Assembly (NCBI GenBank): GCA_014379075.1
Contig: JACMMN010000453.1
Span: 1 to 10,877, forward strand
Source: Pyrinomonadaceae bacterium
GTDB taxonomy: Bacteria; Acidobacteriota; Blastocatellia; Pyrinomonadales; Pyrinomonadaceae
Length of the DNA: 10,877 bases
Reading direction: 5' to 3'
Below are positions 5,409 to 10,877 of the stretch, in pieces. Numbering within the stretch: position 1 is the first letter of the stretch; each line of letters starts with the position of its first letter. The position numbers were made by a program, and so were the translations under genes. Under the pieces are notes generated by a model. It did no database searches. It was not told the origin of the DNA and saw only the letters and a list, made by a program, of their open reading frames with translations.

Positions 5409-7220
5409 ATGGAGCAGCTAAGAAAATTCGCCCGCTATTTCCAGCCGTATAAATGGCACCTCATTTCGGGTATATTTTTTATTCTCGTGTCGCTGTGTTT
5501 CGGGCTGTTTGTTCCGTATCTGGTCGGGCAGGCAGTGGACGATTTGGGGATTGAGGTGACTTGGCACAAGGTCATTTACTATCCGGCAGTGATCCTCGGC
5601 GTTAATCTGATGAGCGGCGTGTTTCTGTTTCTCCAACGGCGTTTTCTGATAAATGCATCGCGGCATATCGAATTCGACATGCGCGAAGATTTCTACGCCA
5701 GCCTGGTAAATCAACCGCTCGAATACTTCCAAAATAACCGCGTCGGCGACCTGATGGCGCGGGCGACCAACGACCTCGCAGCCATCCGCCAGATCGTCGG
5801 GCCGATGATCCTCTACAGCTTTCAGGCGATTTTCGCTCTCGCTATTGTTCTGCCGATTCTCCTGAATATTTCCGTCAAACTCACGCTGGTGCTGCTTATC
5901 CCGATGCCGCTCGTTTCGCTGACGGTAAAAATTCTCGGCGAGCAGATACATAAACGCTTCGAGAAAATTCAGGAATTCTTCTCCGACATCACGGCCCGCA
6001 CACAGGAAAACTTGAGCGGCGTACGCGTTGTCCGGGCGTACGCACAGGAAGATTCCGAGATCGAAGAATTTCAAAAGCTCAACCGCGAGTATGCCGCACA
6101 GAACATCAGGCTCGTAAAATTCGCCGCGGCGATGCGGCCTTTGCTTTTCTTTTTTATCGGGCTTGGGTTTGTGATAATTGTCGCGGTCGGCGTTCCGATG
6201 GCGGTTCGCGGCGAGATCACGGCCGGTGATTTCACGGCGTTCATCCTTTATCTTCAGCGGATGATCTGGTATTTGATCGCCCTCGGATACGTCGTCAATC
6301 TTTATCAGCGAGGTACCGCTTCGCTGAAACGTTTCAACGCAATTCTGGAGGCCGAACCGTCGATAATTGACTCTCCTGACGTCACCCAACAGCCGAAAAT
6401 AAAAGGCGGCATCGAATTTCGCGATCTGACTTTCGCATATAACGGCACGCCGGTTCTTGAAAATATCGACCTGAATATCGAACAAGGCAAAACCGTAGCC
6501 TTCGTCGGCAAAACCGGTAGCGGCAAATCGACTTTGATGAGTTTGATACCTCGTTTGCTTGATGCTCCGGAAGGAAGCGTTTTGGTTGACGGTATTCCGA
6601 TCCGCAAATTCCCGATCGAACAATTGCGCCGTTCCATCGGCTTCGTCCCGCAGGAAACATTCCTATTCAGCGACACGCTTGCGGCGAATATAGCGTTCGG
6701 CGTCGAGTCGGAACCACCTGCTGTAACGGGTGGAATCTTGTCAGTGCCACCTGCGGTAGCGGGTGGGTTTCCCACGCAAACCGTCAGTCATATTTCAGTC
6801 GAAAAAGCAGCCGAAATAGCCGGCCTCGCCGATGACATCAAAGATTTCCCCGGTAAATATGAGCAGCTCGTCGGCGAACGCGGCATCACGCTTTCCGGCG
6901 GCCAGAAACAGCGAACCGCTATCGCACGTGCCATCATGCGAAACCCGCGAATTCTGATTCTCGACGATTCGCTTTCGGCCGTCGATACCTATACCGAAGA
7001 AAAGATCCTGCACAACCTTCGCGACGTGAGGCAGGACAGAACAACGCTCATCGTCTCTCACCGCGTCTCGACCATCCGCGATGCCGACCTGATCTGCGTC
7101 CTCGAAAACGGCCGCATCATCGAACGCGGCACGCATCAAGAACTGCTCGAACTAGGCCGCGAATACGCCGATCTTTACCAGCGGCAATTGCTCGAAGAAG
7201 AATTGGAGGCAACGGATTGA
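5409..7220 (+). CDS. ABC exporter half-transporter (MdlA/YheI-like)
   Basis: This 603-aa inner-membrane protein fuses a six-helix exporter domain (about residues 15-305, with coupling segments such as EFDMREDFYASLV and QENLSGVRVVRAY) to an ATPase domain (about 333-595). Walker A is GKTGSGKST at 367-375, the Q-loop is Q415, the signature is LSGGQ at 495-499, Walker B is ILILDD with D519, and the H-loop is H551. The catalytic glutamate position after Walker B is D520, and the context DDSLSAVD is that of the degenerate-site partners YheI/BmrC and MdlA. Such proteins usually pair with a second half carrying the canonical glutamate, and no such gene is adjacent. Residues about 433-456 are an insertion encoded by REP-like palindromes. 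The start ATG 5409 has no clear Shine-Dalgarno sequence. The substrate (lipid, drug or other) is unknown. Confidence 0.95.
   Translation: MEQLRKFARYFQPYKWHLISGIFFILVSLCFGLFVPYLVGQAVDDLGIEVTWHKVIYYPAVILGVNLMSGVFLFLQRRFLINASRHIEFDMREDFYASLVNQPLEYFQNNRVGDLMARATNDLAAIRQIVGPMILYSFQAIFALAIVLPILLNISVKLTLVLLIPMPLVSLTVKILGEQIHKRFEKIQEFFSDITARTQENLSGVRVVRAYAQEDSEIEEFQKLNREYAAQNIRLVKFAAAMRPLLFFFIGLGFVIIVAVGVPMAVRGEITAGDFTAFILYLQRMIWYLIALGYVVNLYQRGTASLKRFNAILEAEPSIIDSPDVTQQPKIKGGIEFRDLTFAYNGTPVLENIDLNIEQGKTVAFVGKTGSGKSTLMSLIPRLLDAPEGSVLVDGIPIRKFPIEQLRRSIGFVPQETFLFSDTLAANIAFGVESEPPAVTGGILSVPPAVAGGFPTQTVSHISVEKAAEIAGLADDIKDFPGKYEQLVGERGITLSGGQKQRTAIARAIMRNPRILILDDSLSAVDTYTEEKILHNLRDVRQDRTTLIVSHRVSTIRDADLICVLENGRIIERGTHQELLELGREYADLYQRQLLEEELEATD
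6714..6775. repeat. Two REP-like palindromes inside the ABC gene
   Basis: Two similar units, CCACCTGCTGTAACGGGTGG (6714-6733) and CCACCTGCGGTAGCGGGTGG (6747-6766), lie 13 bp apart. GTGGG/CCCAC (6763-6767 with 6771-6775) forms another small hairpin at the end. In the ABC reading frame they encode PPAVTGG and PPAVAGG, and the complementary strand also reads PPATAGG/PPVTAGG. The reading frame is kept. They sit between the NIAFG segment and the SVEKAAEIAGL helix, where related proteins usually have a short loop. Confidence 0.8.
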
Positions 7221-7241
7221 ATGACATCAAAACATAAAACC

Positions 7242-7281
7242 TTGAAGTATTTTTCATGCCGGGCTATTATTGGGTTGCCCG
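7242..7281 (+). promoter_or_regulatory. Promoter and candidate operator of the vapBC-type operon
   Basis: TTGAAG at 7242-7247 and TATTAT at 7265-7270 are spaced by 17 bp. An inverted repeat CGGGC (7260-7264) and GCCCG (7277-7281) surrounds the -10, so a bound antitoxin there would block RNA polymerase. Transcription would start near 7277, just upstream of the Shine-Dalgarno sequence AAGGA at 7283-7287. This layout supports ATG 7297 as the antitoxin start, since the in-frame TTG at 7270 falls on the -10. Confidence 0.6.
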
Positions 7282-7296
7282 AAAGGATTGAGAAAT

Positions 7297-7557
7297 ATGG
7301 ACTCAAAAACTTTGATCAACCGCCGCACTCGTCGCACTACCCTCACATTGGAGGCCGATGTGGTCGATTACGTTGAGCAAAAACTGGCCGGCGATAAACG
7401 ACTGAAGGAAAAGACCCTGATCAACGATTTACTCCGAAAAGGAATAAAAGCCAATGAGTCGAAAGTAACTAAGCCGTTCGTTATCAAACCATTTACAACG
7501 AAACTTGCCCCTGGCATGTCGATTGAACTCCTCGAAGAATTGATACGCGAAATCTAA
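7297..7557 (+). CDS. VapB-like antitoxin with ribbon-helix-helix head
   Basis: The 86-aa protein starts at ATG 7297, preceded by AAGGA with a 9-nt spacer. A longer version from TTG 7270 would begin inside the promoter. Residues about 11-45 have a ribbon-helix-helix pattern: strand TRRTTLTLEADV, helix VDYVEQKLA, helix TLINDLLRKGI. This would bind DNA as a dimer and repress its own operon. The C-terminal tail (KPFVIKPFTTKLAPG, then an acidic helix ELLEELIREI) is the expected toxin-neutralising part. The toxin gene begins 6 nt after the stop. The family call follows from layout and size plus the DNA-binding pattern; an RHH-type antitoxin with a PIN toxin is a common VapBC variant. Confidence 0.82.
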   Translation: MDSKTLINRRTRRTTLTLEADVVDYVEQKLAGDKRLKEKTLINDLLRKGIKANESKVTKPFVIKPFTTKLAPGMSIELLEELIREI

Positions 7558-7563
7558 AGCGGA

Positions 7564-7995
7564 ATGCTCTATTTGCCGGATAGCAACATCTTAATCTATG
7601 CCAAAATGACGGGCATGGAGGAGCACAAGGCGGCATTCGCCTGGCTGAACACGATATTAAACGATGCTGACTCAACTATTATCGTTTGCGAAACGACGGT
7701 TCTTTCATTTTTGCGAATATCGACAAATAAAAAGATTTTTGATCCGCACCTGCCGTACGCGGAAGCAATTGCATTCATTACTTCCTTTCTGACACATTCC
7801 CGGGTGTCGGTTTCCCGAATCTCACCGCAGCATTTCATCGACGTGGCCCAGTTTATGAAAAAGCACAATTTCGGGGGAAATCTGACAATGGACGCACATC
7901 TTGCCGTACTCGCAATAAGCACCGGTGCAGTACTCGTCACCCGCGACCGGGATTTTAAAAGGATCTCTTATTTGAAAACGTTAAACCCTCTTTGA
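7564..7995 (+). CDS. vapC: VapC-type PIN-domain toxin
   Basis: The 143-aa PIN protein is a Mg2+-dependent RNase of the VapC group. The acidic catalytic set is present: D6 in LPDSNILIYA, E43 in CETTVLSFLR, D110 in TMDAHLAVLA, and D128/D130 in VTRDRDF. The length is normal and no lesion is visible, so it is probably active and held by the antitoxin encoded just upstream. Its ATG lies 6 nt after the antitoxin stop with an adjacent purine-rich AAAGCGGA, suggesting coupled translation. The RNA target cannot be read from sequence. Confidence 0.9.
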   Translation: MLYLPDSNILIYAKMTGMEEHKAAFAWLNTILNDADSTIIVCETTVLSFLRISTNKKIFDPHLPYAEAIAFITSFLTHSRVSVSRISPQHFIDVAQFMKKHNFGGNLTMDAHLAVLAISTGAVLVTRDRDFKRISYLKTLNPL

Positions 7996-8034
7996 TCAAA
8001 GACAGAAGCCTGACCGTAAGAAAGGACTTTCTTA
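7990..8034. repeat. Two perfect palindromes after the toxin gene
   Basis: CTTTGATCAAAG (7990-8001) is a perfect 12-bp palindrome spanning the toxin stop codon. TAAGAAAG-GA-CTTTCTTA (8017-8034) can fold into an AT-rich hairpin with no U-tract after it. They could be a weak transcript end, an operator for the next gene, or chance. Confidence 0.4.
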
Positions 8035-8052
8035 AACCTCCCGGATCAAACA

Positions 8053-8526
8053 ATGAAAAATATGCAAAACGAAAATCCGAAAATTAACGGACAATATCAA
8101 ACAATGATCGTCCTCTGGGCGGCACTCCTAATGTCGCAATTGATATTCATTCTGCTTATTTTTCTCACGCGGCCGCAGCTTTTCACGCTCGATTTCTCGC
8201 AGCATTTTTTCGGCAACAGCATGGCGCAGATCCTTGGCTTCGCGCTAGCCGCGATCACCGTGGTCATACTCTCATTCGCTTTCCGCAAAAAATTCAACGA
8301 ACGCGCCGTCCAGGAACAAAACCCGGCCCTTGTCCAAAGCGGACTTATCATCGCCTGCGCCCTCTGCGAAGCAAGCTCTCTCTTCGGCCTCGCCCTCGCC
8401 TTCGCCTTCGATTACCAATACTTCTTCTTCTGGTTCGCCCTCGGCATCACTGGAATCTTATTGCACTTTCCGCGAAAGGACGCACTGCTGGCGGCGAGTT
8501 ATAAGAAGCACTCGGCGGTGGATTGA
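8053..8526 (+). CDS. Four-helix membrane protein of unknown function
   Basis: The 157-aa protein has a hydrophilic N-terminus and four probable membrane helices at about residues 17-39, 56-78, 95-118 and 122-140. The third helix reads ALCEASSLFGLALAF, with E106 buried in small and hydrophobic residues. This resembles the ion-binding helix pattern (A-x-x-E-x-x-x-x-F-G-L) of F/V-type ATPase c subunits, but the rest of the protein does not match those two-helix subunits, so this is only a resemblance. The start ATG 8053 has an internal alternative at 8062 (M4); neither has a clear Shine-Dalgarno sequence. It follows the TA module on the same strand and converges on the vsr remnant, 8 bp away. 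I do not recognise the family. Confidence 0.8.
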   Translation: MKNMQNENPKINGQYQTMIVLWAALLMSQLIFILLIFLTRPQLFTLDFSQHFFGNSMAQILGFALAAITVVILSFAFRKKFNERAVQEQNPALVQSGLIIACALCEASSLFGLALAFAFDYQYFFFWFALGITGILLHFPRKDALLAASYKKHSAVD

Positions 8527-8533
8527 ACAATTA

Positions 8534-8945
8534 CTAGCTGAATGCGAGGAAATTTGATAATTTAAGTGTTAGTTTGTTTCGATCTATGAGTTCGCATTCC
8601 CAGACGATGATCGTTGTCCAACCTTTTTCTTGATACAGAATTTGATTGTTTCGTCTCTTTCAACATTTCTTTCGCGTTTCGCTTTCCAATATTCGCTGTT
8701 CGTCTGGGGTGATACGTTTGCGCGTTTGCAGTTATGCATATGCCAAAAGCAGCCATGAACTAAAATGATTTTGCTATGGCGTGGAAATACGAGATCAGGT
8801 TTTCCGGGAAGTTTTTTGGAGTGGAGCCGAAACCTAAATCCCAGCTTATGAACAATTGAGCGAACTATCTTTCGGAAATAGTGTCGCGGCTTCATATATT
8901 CGACATGTTCCGCCGACGTTGTTGCGGAGTAAGATTATCGGTCAT
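8534..8945 (-). pseudogene. vsr: Very-short-patch-repair endonuclease (Vsr), broken
   Basis: Vsr nicks DNA 5' of a T:G mismatch arising from deaminated 5-methylcytosine. Reading across frames recovers the whole protein: ATG 8943-8945 and LTPQQRRRNMSNI, a TGA at 8892-8894 where arginine (CGA) is expected, then SRDTISE. A 1-bp deletion follows near 8867, after which the frame reads IVRSIVHKLGFRFRLH, LPGKPDLVFP, HGCFWHMHNCK and YWKAKRERNVERDETIK. A second 1-bp deletion near 8645 follows, then ILYQEKGWTTIIVWECEL to TAG at 8534-8536. The catalytic Asp of KPDLVF and the His pair in HGCFWH are kept. Restored length is about 136 aa, normal for the family. Its start overlaps the stop of the restriction-enzyme remnant (TAATG). 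It is either a dead gene or damaged by sequence errors. Confidence 0.88.
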
Positions 8946-9235
8946 TAATTCAGCGGACTGGCAAAATCCATAAAGTATGTTTCTTCGTCAATCTTGTAGA
9001 AAGCAACATCGTCCCGACCATATTGATCCAAATATTCTTTCAGTACGGGATCACCTAACGGCACGCCAAGCCTCTGTCTGAAATAGATGCCAATCTCACT
9101 GTTATTATTTGGAGTATGTAACAGCCTTTCCCTTGGCCTGTTCGCCCGCCAAAATCCACTGTTTATTATCATCTGTAAAGACGGTGAAATGTTCAGCGAT
9201 AGGGGCATAGATGAGGCGGGTCCACTTTAGCTCCG
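8945..9235 (-). pseudogene. C-terminal remnant of NgoFVII-like restriction enzyme
   Basis: The 3' end reads NNNSEIGIYFRQRLGVPLG, then VLKEYLDQYGRDDVAFYKID and EETYFMDF, with the YGRxDVxFYKIDxETYxMDF-type ending I associate with PLD-domain NgoFVII-like type II enzymes. That family assignment is from memory. The first part lies in another frame: LIYAPIAEHFTVFTDDNKQW and GEQAKGKAV. One surplus base near 9111, in GTT-A-CAT, joins them as GKAV-HTPNNNSE. The rest of the protein is missing: the reading frame runs into the hairpin end of the IS element near 9233, and nothing similar continues beyond the element. The apparent start at 9208 is an artefact of the frameshift. No methyltransferase is in the window. 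Its stop overlaps the vsr start by one base, so both were one operon. Confidence 0.6.
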
Positions 9236-9312
9236 CGTTTCGCGGCAAATAGCCACGCCGTTTACGGCGTGGTAAGTATGGTCGAATTTCATAAGGGCGT
9301 TTTAACGTCCTT
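9233..9312. repeat. Left-side hairpin array of the IS element
   Basis: Three hairpins lie in order: CCGCG-TTT-CGCGG (9233-9245), CCACGCCG-TTTA-CGGCGTGG (9253-9272), and AAGGGCGTTTTAACGTCCTT (9293-9312), which is itself nearly palindromic. The transposase stop at 9327 lies just to the right. Confidence 0.8.
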
Positions 9313-9326
9313 ACCGATTTCAGGCC

Positions 9327-9752
9327 TTAGCCTTCATCATCAGAGAATTTCTCAAGTCTATCGTAGGTGGTTCCCGTCTTGTGGTGTTCTTTTTGGTTTT
9401 TTATGTAATTGACGGCCCATTGCAGGTCTTTCGTTCCGAATGTTACGATCCCATAACCGCGTTGCCACTCAAGGGATTTCGGCTGGACCTCGTGGTTAAT
9501 GTAATGAGAGCTCGATCCTTTCAGCTTACCTACCCAATCCGAAACGAGAAGATTTGGCGGCAGACTAACTGCTATATGAATGTGAGTTTCGGTGCCTCCG
9601 ATTGCGTGAAATAAAGCACCCGGCGTTTCGAGTATCTTATGAGTTAGATAATGATATAACCGATCTTGAATCTTTTCTCGTATCATCGGCAAACTGGTTT
9701 TGGTGTGCCAAGTAATGTGAAAATTGATTTCCGAATATACACTGATCGACAT
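9327..9752 (-). CDS. tnpA: IS200/IS605-family Y1 transposase
   Basis: This 141-aa single-strand transposase carries the HUH metal motif H57-I-H59 in ETHIHIAVSLPP. The catalytic tyrosine Y116 and the helper Q120 are in VNYIKNQKEHH. The middle segment DWVGKLKGSSSHYIN and the WQRGYGIVTFG stretch are typical of TnpA. The length fits the family (about 140-150 aa), and no stop or frameshift is visible, so it may be active. ATG 9750-9752 is the start; no good Shine-Dalgarno sequence precedes it. Low expression is common in this family. It is the only gene of the element. Confidence 0.93.
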   Translation of the reverse strand: MSISVYSEINFHITWHTKTSLPMIREKIQDRLYHYLTHKILETPGALFHAIGGTETHIHIAVSLPPNLLVSDWVGKLKGSSSHYINHEVQPKSLEWQRGYGIVTFGTKDLQWAVNYIKNQKEHHKTGTTYDRLEKFSDDEG

Positions 9753-9777
9753 AATTTTTGCTAAAGCATAGCTGAAA

Positions 9778-9876
9778 AAGGACGTTAAAACGCCCTACAA
9801 ATCTCTTTCGCAATTTAACCACGCCGTAAACTGGCGTGGCTAGTTGCCCTTCGGGGAAGCCTCGTGAACGAGGCTT
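9778..9876. repeat. Right-side hairpin array of the IS element
   Basis: AAGGACGTTAAAACGCCCT (9778-9796) is an exact inverted copy of 9294-9312. CCACGCC-GTAAACT-GGCGTGG (9819-9839) is the inverted copy of the left CCACGCCG hairpin with one added T. A CCCTTCGGGG mini-hairpin follows at 9847-9856. AAGCCTCG-TGAA-CGAGGCTT (9857-9876) forms an 8-bp stem. Confidence 0.8.
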
Positions 9877-9946
9877 ATTAAGATTTAGAAATGACGCTAA
9901 ATCTGGTTAATGTTATATTTAGGCGAACTTAAAATACAACTCTTTC

Positions 9947-10361
9947 ATGCCTGATAACAAACACAAAAATTACGAAATTTTGAATTTGATCGGCTACGGT
10001 TTAGCGAAATTCGACATGGAATTTGTCCATCATCTCGGCTTTAAAACAAAGCAGGCATTTTTTAAAAGTATAGTGGAAAACGGTATTGCCGAGACGGTTG
10101 GCACAGTAAAGAATCGGCAGGATTTATTCGACCCGTATCCAGTTAAGGGTAGAAAATCTAGGAGACATACAACTAACACCGGATTATTGGGATTGCGAAT
10201 GCGAAAACAATTATATTCACAAAAAAGAAGAGCTTATTTGTTTAGTTTGTGAAACAATTCCCGACGAACAACCAGATTCCAGACTTGAGGAAGTGAACGA
10301 ATTACTCGAATCAGAAGGTTTTACCGTAAACTGCATTTCTCAATCCACTAAAATTTTTTGA
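9947..10361 (+). pseudogene. Broken gene: unrecognised N-part, zinc-ribbon tail
   Basis: ATG 9947 starts a plausible protein head (NYEILNLIGYGLAKFDMEF, GFKTKQAF, then TVKNRQDLFDP). A weak promoter-like TTAATG-N17-TAAAAT lies at 9907-9935. Past about 10140 the same frame becomes random and stops at 10252. In another frame, open from 10110 with no start codon, a good protein tail appears: LTPDYWDCECENNYIH, ELICLVCE, then DEQPDSRLEEVNELL to TGA at 10359-10361. Its CxC-x13-CxxC spacing (CEC then CLVC) is a zinc ribbon. A frameshift or internal deletion between about 10107 and 10156 best explains the two halves, though they could derive from different genes. I do not recognise the family of either half with confidence. 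Confidence 0.6.
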
Positions 10362-10400
10362 GAAAAATATTTCGGCTTAAAAAAACTCAGAGCCTTTATT

Positions 10401-10663
10401 TCAAATGCCTGTGGTGCCAAATACTTCTTTTGAAGTCTCAACCGGAAATTTTTGCCACATTACAGCGCGAACCTCGGCCAGATCTTTTTCCAGATTCGGC
10501 AGTCGCGTTCCAGCACATCACGAACACTCTGAAACGGACTTCCGTTTGTCTTGCTCCGCCTTCCTTTGTTTGCTATGAAATCGACAAAATCCAGAACTTC
10601 AGTTTGCAACTCCGGCGGCAGCGATTCCGATTTTGCGGTAATCTCTTCTACTATGTGTGTCAT
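10401..10663 (-). pseudogene. DUF2281/VapB-like antitoxin, frameshifted
   Basis: ATG 10661-10663 has a GGGAGAG Shine-Dalgarno sequence. The head reads MTHIVEEITAKSESLPPELQ and EVLDFVDFIANKGR, the typical helix-rich start of DUF2281 antitoxins (LPxELQxEVLDFVxFI). The frame then reads SVRDVLERDCR and turns to nonsense, ending at 10460. Shifting by one base near 10495 restores NLEKDLAEVRAVMWQKFPVE and a stop at 10401-10403, the usual tail of such antitoxins. A 1-bp deletion is the simplest cause. No PIN toxin follows on the minus strand. The frame-A product (67 aa) would lack the toxin-binding tail. Confidence 0.7.
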
Positions 10664-10760
10664 TTTTACTCTCCCGTCGAAGCAACTTTATCATTAATAT
10701 TATCTTGGAATCGGGAAAAAAAAGAGGTTTTTGGATGGTTTTGGTTAACATTTCTCAAAT

Positions 10761-10800
10761 AAAAAACCGCTCCGGTTTCCCGAAGCGGTTTTACTTTTAT
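10761..10800 (-). terminator. Bidirectional rho-independent terminator
   Basis: AAAACCGCT (10763-10771) pairs with AGCGGTTTT (10784-10792), with an inner CGG/CCG pairing in the loop. On the minus strand the stem is followed by a run of six T and then ATTTG. On the plus strand it is followed by TTTTACTTTT. It most likely ends a minus-strand gene located past 10814. Confidence 0.8.
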
Positions 10801-10813
10801 ATTAAATTGTAAA

Positions 10814-10877
10814 TTATTTTCCTAAACTACTAACGGTAACTGTTCGTCTGCCGAATCGTCGTGCTTCGGAACAGCTT
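10814..10877 (-). CDS. Possible 3' end of a minus-strand gene (partial)
   Basis: One minus frame is open to the window edge and ends EARRFGRRTVTVSSLGK with TAA at 10814-10816, 21 bp before the terminator. A second frame, ending TIRQTNSYR at TAG 10829-10831, cannot be excluded. The terminator placement supports a gene ending here. Too little is present to name it. Confidence 0.35.
   Translation of the reverse strand, partial: SCSEARRFGRRTVTVSSLGK

Larger units (their letters stand above)
9233..9876 (-). mobile_element. IS200/IS605-type element with mirrored hairpin ends
   Basis: A single transposase gene on the minus strand is flanked by hairpins that mirror each other: a 19-bp inverted repeat and a CCACGCC hairpin on each side. 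Outer hairpins lie at 9233-9245 and 9857-9876. There is no tnpB. Elements of this family move as single strands and recognise hairpins near their ends, leaving no target duplication; none is seen. Exact ends cannot be fixed by eye, and 9233-9876 is the outer span of the hairpins. The element abuts the truncated restriction gene on one side. Confidence 0.7.

Noticed and set aside
5418..6623. Long minus-strand open frame (401 codons)
   Set aside because: It lies fully under the ABC exporter gene and its translation is rich in charged, irregular sequence; it is a shadow of the real gene.
7270..7296. TTG start adding nine residues to the antitoxin
   Set aside because: It overlaps the -10 box and lacks a ribosome binding site, while ATG 7297 has AAGGA at a good distance.
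8562..8756. 64-codon minus frame
   Set aside because: It is a third-frame shadow inside the vsr remnant; the recovered Vsr motifs lie in the other two frames.
9233..9876. CRISPR-like array from the repeated hairpins
   Set aside because: The repeats are few, inverted and of different sequence, with a transposase between them; there are no regular spacers.
10358..10762. 134-codon plus frame
   Set aside because: It is opposite the antitoxin remnant and runs through non-coding DNA; no motif is seen.

Overview
The window looks like a chromosomal segment of a mesophilic, moderate-GC Gram-negative bacterium. A lipobox lipoprotein, a two-component regulator, an MsbA/MdlA-type ABC exporter and many toxin-antitoxin (TA) remnants support this. 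Short REP-like palindromes read in frame as PPAVAGG-type peptides suggest an Acidobacteriota (Blastocatellia/Pyrinomonadales-like) genome. That placement is an inference from memory and was not tested.

Layout. 1-706: OmpR/PhoB-type response regulator. 707-1610: AT-rich island with a promoter, a 131-aa gene that may be an orphan Hcp-like barrel protein, and a terminator. 1625-1907: three overlapping TA fragments (antitoxin tail, MazF/PemK head, DUF433 tail) joined by a deletion scar. 1945-4190: minus-strand pair with a 7-nt overlap, an SGNH hydrolase followed by a 491-aa protein with a C-terminal PD-(D/E)XK nuclease-like domain. 4214-7220: plus-strand set of a lipoprotein, a PaaI-like hotdog thioesterase and an ABC exporter half. 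The ABC ATPase domain carries an in-frame insertion of two REP-like palindromes. 7242-7995: intact VapBC-type TA module with a clear promoter and a possible operator. 8053-8526: four-helix membrane protein of unknown function.

8534-10663 is a graveyard of defence and mobile genes. It holds a vsr pseudogene (one nonsense codon, two 1-bp deletions), overlapped by one nucleotide by the frameshifted C-terminal remnant of an NgoFVII-like restriction enzyme. It then holds a complete-looking IS200-type element with mirrored hairpin ends, a broken gene with a zinc-ribbon tail, and a frameshifted DUF2281-type antitoxin. A bidirectional terminator and possibly the 3' end of a minus-strand gene close the window.

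The core genes appear intact, and the lesions I could decode cluster in the accessory parts. This reads as decay of a former restriction-modification plus Vsr locus next to an IS200 insertion. I do not see a complete, clearly new multi-gene system. The best leads are the orphan Hcp-like gene, the REP-in-ATPase insertion, the mirrored IS200 ends and the uncharacterised nuclease-like protein.
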